Assembly: GCA_026770585.1 (NCBI GenBank)
Contig: MU646332.1
Span: forward strand, 597,293 to 609,013
Direction of reading: 5' to 3'
DNA length: 11,721 nt
From: Baffinella frigidus
Taxonomy: Eukaryota; Cryptophyceae; Cryptomonadales; Baffinellaceae
Below, piece after piece: positions 7,401 through 11,155 of the stretch. Below the pieces are notes generated by a model. That model was not told where the DNA came from. It worked only from the letters and a program-made list of their open reading frames with translations, and did no database searches. Each line of letters begins with the position of its first letter. Position 1 is the first letter of the stretch. Made by a program: the position numbers and the translations under genes.

Positions 7401-7604
7401 ACGGACCTTCTGAGTGATCTGCGAGCCGCGTCTGGGCCCGACTCGATGACGTTTCTGCATTTAATCAGAGACGAATCCGCCGTTTTGCCACACCCACGCC
7501 GTCGGCAAACTAGCAACGGAGCCTGCCCGCGACTGTCTCATTCCACATCTGATGGTGTTTCTCCTGCTGCAGTAAGGATAGCAACAACGTCTCTTTTTTT
7601 ATAA
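3306..7604 (+). CDS. Spliced gene for a PDZ-domain protein
   Basis: Joining exons 3306-3395, 3527-3584, 3707-3821, 5081-5123, 6224-6330 and 7415-7604 gives a closed 603-nt frame (200 residues). Residues ~37-112 match a PDZ domain in order: carboxylate-binding loop QCGIGVVF (37-44); ALVVDSLVTGGPA (51-63); LQVSDVLQTVDGKNV (72-86); helix WPVAQLAPLLLGPEG (89-103); last strand TTVRLGVQR (104-112). PDZ domains bind C-terminal peptides of partner proteins and act as scaffolds; partner and location are unknown. No signal peptide or membrane span is seen. A charged helical segment (KREEVLRSLIIDVQRKR) follows. The start is chosen for its GCCACCATG context. Introns are 131, 122, 1259, about 870-1100 and 1084 bp. 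The PDZ core (exons 2-5) is strong; exon 1 and the last exon are tentative. Using exon 5992-6060 instead would end the protein at 124 residues. A pseudogene cannot be excluded. Confidence 0.65.
3527..3584 (+). other. Exon 2: PDZ carboxylate-binding loop
   Basis: After the acceptor gtcacgcag| the frame reads AGQDGSQCGIGVVFRMDTH and then one base of a Gly codon (phase 1). GIGV is the PDZ GLGF-type loop. The donor is cacg|gtcccc. The acceptor is less certain than the donor, because the upstream pyrimidine tract (cttcttactttt) lies about 20 nt away. Confidence 0.6.
3707..3821 (+). other. Exon 3: PDZ strands and GGPA turn
   Basis: It is bounded by a good acceptor (cacctctcctcttcag|) and donor (gtacag|gtgaag). 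It codes ALVVDSLVTGGPAWES and then GGLQVSDVLQTVDGKNVY, entering in phase 1 and leaving in phase 2. A Ser replaces the usual Gly in the GD dipeptide (VSD instead of VGD). Confidence 0.75.
3997..4192. mobile_element. Foldback element in intron 3
   Basis: A near-perfect inverted repeat of about 24 bp pairs 4014-4037 (starting ccacatgcaacatcgcgctc) with 4168-4192. A second, shorter pair joins 3998-4014 (tgtgtaaagctaggatcc) with 4083-4100. A 20-bp tandem duplication, gtcgcctctggttcaaccgc and a variant, fills 4041-4080. No coding capacity is present and no target duplication was recognised. Confidence 0.5.
4229..4338 (+). mobile_element. Palindromic MITE-like element, family B copy 1 (truncated)
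   Basis: At its heart is a perfect 26-bp palindrome (4255-4280) centred on ggatcc, flanked by inverted cgatttacc and ggtaaatcg. The right arm, cactatttgagccacctccc then aagggctagtgg, matches the ends of the copy at 6928-7069, which lies in the opposite orientation. The left terminal arm (gtggctcaaatagtg) is missing, so this copy is truncated or diverged on that side. Confidence 0.6.
4339..4596. other. Intron 3 sequence without recognised features
   Basis: The stretch is GC-rich and lies inside the third intron. Small frames on both strands show no domain-like signature, and I see no repeat shared with the rest of the window. Confidence 0.3.
4598..4871. mobile_element. Inverted-repeat element, family C copy 1
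   Basis: Perfect 17-bp inverted ends: ttatcccttatgtggcg (4597-4613) and its complement (4856-4872). Both ends lie next to a TA dinucleotide. The interior is AT-rich with several T7 runs (atttttttat, gcgtttttttc) and has no open frame of note. The ends resemble those at 8615-8698 and 9637-9742 (consensus TA-TCCCTTAAGTGGC), but the interior differs. Confidence 0.6.
4874..4983 (+). repeat. Compound direct repeat next to family C copy 1
   Basis: The string gtaagcccccaca occurs four times (4874, 4892, 4931, 4948), and gcccggattcctggcgc twice (near 4910 and 4966). This is tandem duplication at the right border of the inverted-repeat element and still within intron 3. Confidence 0.7.
5081..5123 (+). 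other. Exon 4: PDZ alpha-B helix micro-exon
   Basis: This 43-nt exon lies between an acceptor preceded by a run of 14 C (tggcag|) and the donor cccggag|gtaaac. Entering in phase 2 it completes an Arg codon and codes WPVAQLAPLLLGPE, leaving in phase 0. That is the helix-plus-loop expected between VDGKNVYR of exon 3 and GTTVRLGVQR of exon 5. Phases match on both sides without any adjustment. It is too short to be found by ORF length. Confidence 0.75.
5124..5991 (+). repeat. Telomere-like minisatellite filling intron 4
   Basis: About 16 units occur with a core beginning at 5153, 5208, 5260, 5316, 5366, 5416, 5464, 5516, 5564, 5613, 5661, 5711, 5759, 5807, 5864 and 5916. Spacing is 48-57 bp, most often 48. 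Consensus parts: aagggcgccgtttttcggat, then gtaaaccctaacccc, then aacccctaaaccc. CCCTAA-type telomeric strings sit inside every unit. The intron starts directly with a unit-like sequence and ends with one (aaccgaagcgccccgttctc then gcag). Eight units contain an exact gtaaaccct, the same start as the true donor. Minus-strand open frames across it are only repetitive read-through. An isolated unit core recurs at 6559. Confidence 0.85.
5992..6060 (+). other. Exon 5a: PDZ last strand, stop-bearing version
   Basis: After the acceptor cgttctcgcag| the frame codes GTTVRLGVQRSSKLGDSAES and ends at a TAG (6058-6060) two codons later. It would give a short isoform (124 residues). It is a near-identical copy of 6224-6281 that diverges after gcggaga. 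A gt at 6049 (gaga|gtgaca) could be a donor, in which case the stop would not be used. Confidence 0.5.
6061..6197. other. Sequence between the duplicated exons
   Basis: It is mostly unique sequence that returns to CCCTGAA-type repeat near 6170-6200. No feature is recognised. Confidence 0.3.
6224..6330 (+). other. Exon 5b: PDZ last strand, extended version
   Basis: After the acceptor cgttttcgcag| the frame codes GTTVRLGVQRSSKLGESAEK followed by REEVLRSLIIDVQRK. It reaches the donor aaacg|gtacac in phase 2. The donor is chosen because CCCTGAA repeats begin immediately after it, as at other introns of this gene. If not spliced, the frame would stop at a TGA at 6353-6355. The charged segment after the PDZ strand looks helical. 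Confidence 0.6.
6331..6600 (+). repeat. CCCTGAA/CCCTAAA/CCCTCAA heptamer block in intron 5
   Basis: CCCTGAA-like units at 6336-6365 are followed by about ten 7-bp units in 6414-6484: ccctaaa, then ccctcaa three times, then ccctaaa again. C/A-rich degenerate sequence (cccacaccccaacccccaca) follows, then one minisatellite core at 6559. The array is interstitial telomere-like sequence inside the fifth intron. Confidence 0.8.
6695..6870 (+). repeat. Two-copy ~90-bp tandem duplication
   Basis: Copies start at 6695 and 6785 with ggcaaccccgccactgggtg. Both continue with a C-rich run, a cgggngtnatcatg block and a ggtnggncctttgttt end. The first copy has a run of about 14 C. A possible alternative exon entry lies just upstream (gcccttcag| at 6630, phase-compatible with exon 5b, reading NSRPPIVDARRGLGGKE), but I do not prefer it. 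Confidence 0.7.
6928..7069 (-). mobile_element. Palindromic MITE-like element, family B copy 2
   Basis: This is the full version of the element at 4229-4338, in opposite orientation. Inverted ends of about 28 bp: the left arm contains ccactagccc then ggtggctcaaatagtgc, and the right arm gcactatttgagccac then gggatggctggtgg. The centre is a perfect 24-bp palindrome (6987-7010), again centred on ggatcc and flanked by gatttacc and ggtaaaatc. Both copies sit in introns of the PDZ gene model. No coding capacity. Confidence 0.7.
7101..7225. repeat. Short inverted repeat spanning 125 bp
   Basis: tgctcgccgcgc (7101-7112) pairs perfectly with gcgcggcgagca (7214-7225). The interior is unremarkable. 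It may be the remnant of another small foldback element; no sister copy is in the window. Confidence 0.4.
7301..7398 (+). repeat. CAACCCT heptamer array at the end of intron 5
   Basis: Fourteen contiguous 7-bp units, all caaccct except the fourth (cgatcct). The complement is TTGAGGG-like, one step from TTTAGGG. Because 21 bp equals seven codons, it is open in several frames (repeating Asn-Pro-Gln-Pro-Ser-Thr-Leu), but this is read-through. Confidence 0.9.
7415..7604 (+). other. Exon 6 (tentative last exon) of the PDZ gene
   Basis: Just after the heptamer array and a pyrimidine-rich ggaccttctgag|, a frame in phase 2 (matching exon 5b) codes DLRAASGPDSMTFLHLIRDE and continues through a basic, Ser-rich tail to a TAA at 7602-7604. 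The composition (MTFLHLIRDESAVLP) is unlike the neighbouring repeats. The acceptor ends in gag rather than cag, which is weak. A strong donor-like ca|gtaagg at 7571-7577 (phase 0) could instead carry the gene on, for example to the island at 8796. Confidence 0.4.
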
Positions 7605-7717
7605 CCAGGACCCTATTCCGCCCGAACCCCCTGTATTCCCAGGAGCCTAGGAGCCCCACTGGGGACGGTGCGTGTGTTTCCTACCGCCCGCAAATGTGCA
7701 CGCGGGACTACGTACCG
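7605..7717. other. Spacer before the MITE cluster
   Basis: No gene is recognised. Short strings (cccaggagcctaggagcccc) recall the MITE interiors, so it may hold a decayed copy. Confidence 0.25.
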
Positions 7718-7839
7718 TAGATGGGTACCTCGCTCATCAGAAACCGCCTCCCCCTTGGACCCTACAGTAGGCCCATCCCTAGGGCCCTATGGTGGCCCTA
7801 GGGGGGGGGGTAGTTTCTCATGAGCGAGGTACCCCTGTA
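7718..7839 (+). mobile_element. Family A MITE, copy 1
   Basis: This 122-bp element includes flanking TA. Left end: ta then gatgggtacctcgctcat; right end: atgagcgaggtacccctg then ta. Arms continue with gaaac plus a C-run and its G-run complement. The asymmetric centre reads ggaccctacagtaggccc, then agggccctatggtgg. The whole unit can fold into one hairpin. Confidence 0.85.
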
Positions 7840-7872
7840 GAGGCCGACTTTTGGACCGCCTGGAATGTGGTG

Positions 7873-7994
7873 TACAGGGGTACCTCACTCATCAGAAACT
7901 GCCCCCCCCCTAGGACCACCATAGGGCCCTAGGCATAGTCTGACTGTAGGGGTCCTAGGGGGGGGCAGTTTCTTATGAGCGAGGTACCCCTGTA
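7873..7994 (-). mobile_element. Family A MITE, copy 2
   Basis: Exactly 122 bp including TA at both sides. Ends are caggggtacctcactcat and atgagcgaggtacccctg. The centre is in the opposite orientation to copy 1 (ggaccaccatagggccctag first). Only 33 bp separate copies 1 and 2, so together they form a larger inverted pair. Confidence 0.9.
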
Positions 7995-8000
7995 TTCGCC

Positions 8001-8236
8001 TTGAATATCCCTGATGACGGCGAGACGTGGATCCGCCCATGCGTGTGTCCATTTTCTGGTTGGGTCCATTTTCAGGTTTGGTTCAGTTGGTGGCTTGGTC
8101 TGCGTGTGAGAGAAAGGGACGCGCGGGTTAACCTCACGTCTCTCGCCAGGGAAGTGAACCTCACCCGCCTCGCCTTTTTACCCAACCGAGGAGCACATGT
8201 CTTGGTACTCCTGACTCCAGTTTTACCTACCGGGAA
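8001..8236. other. Spacer without a supported gene
   Basis: A plus-strand frame is open from 8001 to 8465, but its second half is tandem repeat and its first half (Trp/Phe-rich) shows no family signature. I do not call a gene. Confidence 0.3.
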
Positions 8237-8545
8237 TGCGTGTCAGTTCGCAGACCGGTCCGATGCTCAAGCCGCCCTGTCCCAGCGGTGTCCCGGGGGT
8301 GTCCCAGGGGTGACCCAACGGCGCCAGAATCCGAATGCGCCCGAATGCGTGGCAGTTTCAGACCGGTCCGATGCTCAAGCCGCCCTGTCCCAGGGGTGCT
8401 CAAACCATGCTCAAGCCACCCTGTCCCAGGGGTGGCGGACCATGCTCAAGCCACCCGGAAACTGACAATGCTCAAGCCGCCCTGCCCTGTCCCAGGGGTA
8501 TCCCAGAGGTGTCCTAGGGGTGACCCAGCGGCGCCAGCATCTCAT
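8237..8545 (+). repeat. Nested tandem repeat (gaccggtccgatgctcaagc unit)
   Basis: A large unit of about 108 bp occurs twice (gaatgcgtg, then gaccggtccgatgctcaagc at about 8253 and 8361). A smaller unit, atgctcaagccnccctgtcc then caggggtg, recurs at 8263, 8371, 8407, 8442 and 8468. The end, ggtgacccagcggcgccag, repeats ggtgacccaacggcgccag from near 8309. In one frame it reads repeated SDAQAALSQ, which is a consequence of the repeat. Confidence 0.75.
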
Positions 8546-8614
8546 CTCGGAACATACCAGAATCTATCCACATAAAAAGGCGTAAGATAGCATCATTGCA
8601 TGCCTGAAATAGAA

Positions 8615-8698
8615 TATTCCTTAAATGGCCAGTAGGCTCATACGCCCTACCGTAGGGCCCTACGACCTGCCTAGGACCTCTTGGCCACTTAAGGGATA
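8615..8698 (+). mobile_element. Family C inverted-repeat element, copy 2
   Basis: Ends tattccttaaatggcca and tggccacttaagggata are inverted copies with TA at each side. The centre tacgccctaccgtagggccc is itself palindromic. It is an 84-bp non-coding MITE-like element; the copy at 9637-9742 has the same centre in the opposite orientation. Confidence 0.7.
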
Positions 8699-8795
8699 CA
8701 CCCTTATCTTCGGCGTCGGAAGCCTAAGATAGCGGGACAGATTCTGCCGTGTTCCGAAATTAAATCTGACGGTTGAGCCCGCCCTCGCTTGGCAG

Positions 8796-8894
8796 GATGT
8801 CGGAGGGGCAGTTCACTGCCGCATGAGGGTGTGCGATGGAGCCTCAGGAGAGCTTCGCGAAGCCTTTGAGAGCTTTGCGATCCGGGGTACTTGA
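8796..8894 (+). other. Exon-like island (possible extra exon of the PDZ gene)
   Basis: After cctcgcttggcag| a phase-0 frame reads DVGGAVHCRMRVCDGASGEL then REAFESFAIRGT and a TGA at 8892-8894. Its phase would fit a donor at 7571. The composition looks protein-like, but part of it contains a cttcgcgaag palindrome, and no family is recognised. Treat it as a hypothesis. Confidence 0.2.
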
Positions 8895-8939
8895 TAAGCC
8901 GCCGCAACCCCTGGGACGGTCCTTTCTCGAGCCCTGCTG

Positions 8940-8968
8940 ATACAGGGGTACCTCGCCCATAAGAAACT
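8940..8968 (+). repeat. Solo left end of a family A MITE
   Basis: ta then caggggtacctcgcccataa plus gaaact matches the left terminal arm of family A, but the rest of the element is absent. About 60 bp on, gttgagtaacccttc resembles the right end of the divergent copy at 10376-10495. Confidence 0.6.
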
Positions 8969-9063
8969 CTGGGAGCTTCGCCTCTGAGTGCTTCGCGCGT
9001 AGGGAGCTGTTGAGTAACCCTTCATGTACTGGGACCACCGTAGGACCCGAGATACGCCTGCTG

Positions 9064-9188
9064 TACACGGGTACCTCGCTCATAAGAAGCCCCCCCCCCC
9101 CCTCTAGGACCCTACAGGAGGCCTATGCCCAGTGCCCTATGGTGGTCCTAGGGGGGGGGCAGTTTCTTATGAGCGAGGTACCCCTGTA
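9064..9188 (+). mobile_element. Family A MITE, copy 3
   Basis: 125 bp between TA dinucleotides. Ends are cacgggtacctcgctcataa and atgagcgaggtacccctg. It has a run of about 14 C in the left arm and 9 G in the right. The centre orientation matches copy 1 (ggaccctacaggaggcct). Confidence 0.9.
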
Positions 9189-9204
9189 GGGTCGTGGGAA
9201 GGTG

Positions 9205-9234
9205 CGCTGTCTCATGTGCGAGGTACCCATCTGC
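9205..9234 (+). repeat. Solo right end of a family A MITE
   Basis: ctcatgtgcgaggtacccat follows copy 3 by about 20 bp and is a diverged duplicate of its right terminal arm. No left arm belongs to it. Confidence 0.55.
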
Positions 9235-9347
9235 AGCGCGCTGCAAGTGGTCGGGGATCGGGCCGGGTGAAGCCTCCCTTGATTGGGGAACTGGGAGGCG
9301 GTGCCGTCAAATGTGGAGTCTGTAGTATAAAGTCATCCGCTTCTCAG

Positions 9348-9417
9348 TCGTGGAGGAGGCCTTGGACGCTGCGGTCAGACCGCAGGGCTATCTTGTGCAC
9401 ACGAACCCGGAATACCC
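9348..9417 (+). other. Exon-like island cut by a MITE
   Basis: After the good acceptor gtcatccgcttctcag| a frame in phase 1 reads VVEEALDAAVRPQGYLVHTN then PEYP, and then runs straight into the family A element at 9418. No domain is recognised. It could be an exon of an unseen plus-strand gene, or a fossil exon broken by the insertion. Confidence 0.25.
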
Positions 9418-9540
9418 TACAGGCGGCACCTCGCTCATGAGAAAACGCCCCCCCCCCTAGGACCACCATAGGGCCCTAGGCATAGGCCTACTGTAGGGTC
9501 TTAGGGAGGTGTGGTTTCGTATGAGCGAGGTACCCCTGTA
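9418..9540 (-). mobile_element. Family A MITE, copy 4
   Basis: 123 bp between TA dinucleotides. Ends are caggcggcacctcgctcatg and atgagcgaggtacccctg. The centre orientation is as in copy 2 (ggaccaccatagggccctag). The arms differ more than in copies 2 and 3, so it is older. Confidence 0.85.
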
Positions 9541-9550
9541 CATGTAGGCC

Positions 9551-9590
9551 ACGATCAGGAGCCGCGCTGCCGAGGGCCCGTTGCGCGCCG
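9551..9590 (+). repeat. Stray copy of the exon 1/intron 1 junction
   Basis: About 40 nt starting acgatcaggagccgcgctgc match 3365-3404 (acgctcaggagccgcgcagc and on) with only about three differences. The source is the end of proposed exon 1 and its donor. In this copy the donor-forming ggtgcg is gttgcg. Flanking sequences do not match. Confidence 0.6.
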
Positions 9591-9636
9591 CGCTGAGGGC
9601 TGCGGTTATGTCACTCGTTGGGCTCGAAGCACCACA

Positions 9637-9742
9637 TCTCCCTTCAGTGGCGAGGCGGTCGAAATTGACCGCCGAGAGGTCCTAGAGGCAGGTCCTAGGG
9701 CCCTACGGTAGGGCGTATGAACCTACTCGCCACTTGAGGGAT
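9637..9742 (-). mobile_element. Family C inverted-repeat element, copy 3
   Basis: Ends tctcccttcagtggcgag and ctcgccacttgagggat are inverted copies. The centre cctagggccctacggtaggg followed by cgtatgaacctac is the reverse complement of the centre of copy 2. An inner hairpin, ggcggtcgaaattgaccgcc, lies in the left half. Confidence 0.65.
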
Positions 9743-9885
9743 GCACCGGCCCGCTCGAAACGCCACATGCGCCACCTTCATTTATTAAACCTACAGCTGT
9801 ACCTTACACTTAGTTGCTCCGCCCGCCCCACCCATTCTGTCTGACCCGAGGCGGGCCTAACCATCCCGAAGCGGGCCTATCCCGA

Positions 9886-9906
9886 GCCACTTTTGACAAA
9901 AGTGGC
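9886..9906. repeat. Near-perfect hairpin
   Basis: gccacttttg, one A, then caaaagtggc: 10-bp arms with a single-base centre. It lies 21 bp beyond the stop of the minus-strand exon at 9927, so in a transcript it would be a 3' UTR stem. A two-copy 19-bp repeat (ctcacatccggaagttgtc and a variant) follows at about 9907-9944. Confidence 0.5.
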
Positions 9907-9926
9907 CTCACATCCGGAAGTTGTCC

Positions 9927-10729
9927 TCACATTCTGAAGTTGTCGAGGAGCTTGAAGTAGCGCTCGCACAGCATCGCTGATTGCTCCACCGCCTGGTTTA
10001 GGGTGTAGCATGTTAGGGTTGAGGGTTTATGGTTTATGGTTTATGGTTTATGGTTTAAGGTTGAGGGTTTAGGTTTTATGGTGAAGGGTTTAGGGGTTAG
10101 GGTTTAAGTTTCAGGGTTTAGTGTTGAGTGTTTAAGGTTGACCCCCTTGTGGAATGCGACGACCCGCCGCCTGATCGCCACATTCCACAAGAGGCGGATC
10201 AAACACCCAGTTTAAAACCCGGGAAGCTGTACAAGTTAGGCAGTGTGTAGTAATGTTCATTTGATTGTCACGCCCCCCCGGCTTTTCGGCCGGGTACGTG
10301 ACCAACTCCCATGCTAAACCTGGACGTGCGCCTACAATCGACATTTAAAAAGAGAGCTGGGTCCGCCTCCTGTGGTACAGGGGTTACGCGAACGTAGGAC
10401 ACGCACCGCACTAGGGTCCTACCGTAGGCCTAGTCCTAGGAGCATAGGACCACCCTCGGGACGGCGCGTGTTCTCAATTTCGAGTAACCCCTGATGCACG
10501 ACCAGGGGTACCTCGCTCACGAGAAAGCGCCTCACCCCAGGAGCCTACAGTAGGCCTATGCCTAGGGCCCTATGGTGGTTCTAGGGGGGGGGGCGCTTTC
10601 TTGTGAGCGAGGCACCCCTGTACCGCCGGAAGCTCAGGCTCAGGGTTCTGGGAGAGGCGTTGGTTCTCTTTTGAGGAGTTTCGGTTTCGTCGAGTTGCTT
10701 TCGCATCAAACAGTTCAACAAAGTCAGCC
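9927..10729 (-). CDS. Partial spliced minus-strand gene, unknown product
   Basis: Two phase-compatible exons on the minus strand. Exon 10729-10624 codes ADFVELFDAKATRRNRNSSK and then ENQRLSQNPEPELPA, and ends at the donor ggcg|gtacag in phase 0. Exon 9992-9927, after the acceptor taaaccag|, codes AVEQSAMLCERYFKLLDNFR then M and a TGA stop at 9927-9929. The intron (9993-10623) holds heptamer repeats on the acceptor side and two MITEs, one of which supplies the bases after the donor GT. The product looks charged and helical; no domain is recognised. The acceptor of the first exon (cccgag|) is weak. The 5' end is not found; an upstream candidate is at 11155-11086. The exons could be fossils. Confidence 0.35.
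10011..10141 (+). repeat. TTTAGGG-variant heptamer array
   Basis: About 18 mostly 7-bp units on the plus strand: ttaggg, ttgaggg, four of tttatgg, tttaagg, ttgaggg, tttaggg, gttaggg, ttgagtg and so on. On the minus strand this is CCCTAAA-like sequence within the proposed intron, next to its acceptor, mirroring the plus-strand PDZ gene. Confidence 0.85.
10146..10191. repeat. Inverted repeat with 11-bp arms
   Basis: cttgtggaatg (10146-10156) and cattccacaag (10181-10191) are perfect complements with a 24-nt loop. It directly adjoins the heptamer array. It could be a small foldback remnant; no other copy is seen. Confidence 0.45.
10192..10375. other. Spacer without recognised features
   Basis: No gene is called. 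A short C/G hairpin (ccggcttttcggccgg) lies near 10278. Confidence 0.3.
10376..10495. mobile_element. Divergent family A MITE
   Basis: Ends caggggttacgcgaa and ttcgagtaacccctg are inverted copies with one mismatch. A TA precedes the left end, while the right side has AT. The interior (tagggtcctaccgtaggcct, ggaccaccct) echoes the family A centre. It is about 120 bp and looks like a related subfamily with termini CAGGGGTTACTCGAA. Confidence 0.6.
10501..10622 (+). mobile_element. Family A MITE, copy 5
   Basis: The element starts caggggtacctcgctcac and ends gtgagcgaggcacccctg before TA. The left TA has changed to AC. The centre matches copies 1 and 3 (ggagcctacagtaggcctat). It lies immediately beside the proposed minus-strand donor at 10623/10622, whose GTA includes the TA target site. 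Confidence 0.85.
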
Positions 10730-10737
10730 CTCGGGGT

Positions 10738-11060
10738 TTCGGGTGTCAGGTTGCGGAGGTTCGGGTTTCTGGTTTCGGGTTTAGAGTTTCTGGTTTCTGG
10801 TTTCTGGTTTCGGGTTTCGGGTCTCGTACGTGGTTGCAGAATCTCGGGGCGGCGGTGCTGCATTTCGGGTTTCGACTTTCGATTTTCGGGTTTCGGGAGG
10901 TGGGAGGTGGGAGATCACGTGGTTGCAGAATCGCGGGGCGGCAGCGGTCGACCGTTTCAGGTTTCGAGTTTTGATTTTTCGATTTCTAGGTTTCGGGTTT
11001 CGCGTTTGTGGTTCCGGGTTTCGATTTTCAGGTTTCGGGTCTCGGGTTTCGGGTCTCGGA
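10738..11060 (+). repeat. TTTCGGG/TTTCTGG heptamer block with embedded 24-mers
   Basis: Most of the stretch is 7-bp units: tttcggg, tttctgg, tttagag and slipped forms such as ttttcggg. Three copies of a motif starting acgtggttgcagaatcgcgg (10828, 10917, 11060) interrupt it; the first has atctcgg. Open frames on both strands are repetitive (Arg-Asn-Pro-Lys-Pro-Glu-Thr on the minus strand). It would form an intron of the proposed minus-strand gene. Confidence 0.8.
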
Positions 11061-11085
11061 CGTGGTTGCAGAATCGCGGGGCGAC

Positions 11086-11155
11086 CGCCGTGGAACATCG
11101 CACGACAAGCGTCGCGGGCCGCGCAGAGAGCCTCCTCACCACCAGCCGCGTTCCA
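11086..11155 (-). other. Candidate upstream exon of the minus-strand gene
   Basis: After the acceptor cagggcaacag| the minus strand reads WNAAGGEEALCAARDACRAM then FHG, to a possible donor ggcg|gtcgcc in phase 1. Composition is protein-like and unlike the repeats around it. The phase does not fit the next proposed exon (10729), so either another donor is used or an exon is missing. Confidence 0.25.

Noticed and set aside
8704-9083. Overlapping minus-strand frames of 67-79 codons
   Set aside because: They run through MITE arms and the gcttcgcgaagc palindrome and have no recognisable domain.
9652-9696. Apparent exon after cttcag| reading GEAVEIDRREVLEA
   Set aside because: It lies wholly inside the family C element at 9637-9742; the cttcag and the following bases are part of its inverted terminal repeat.
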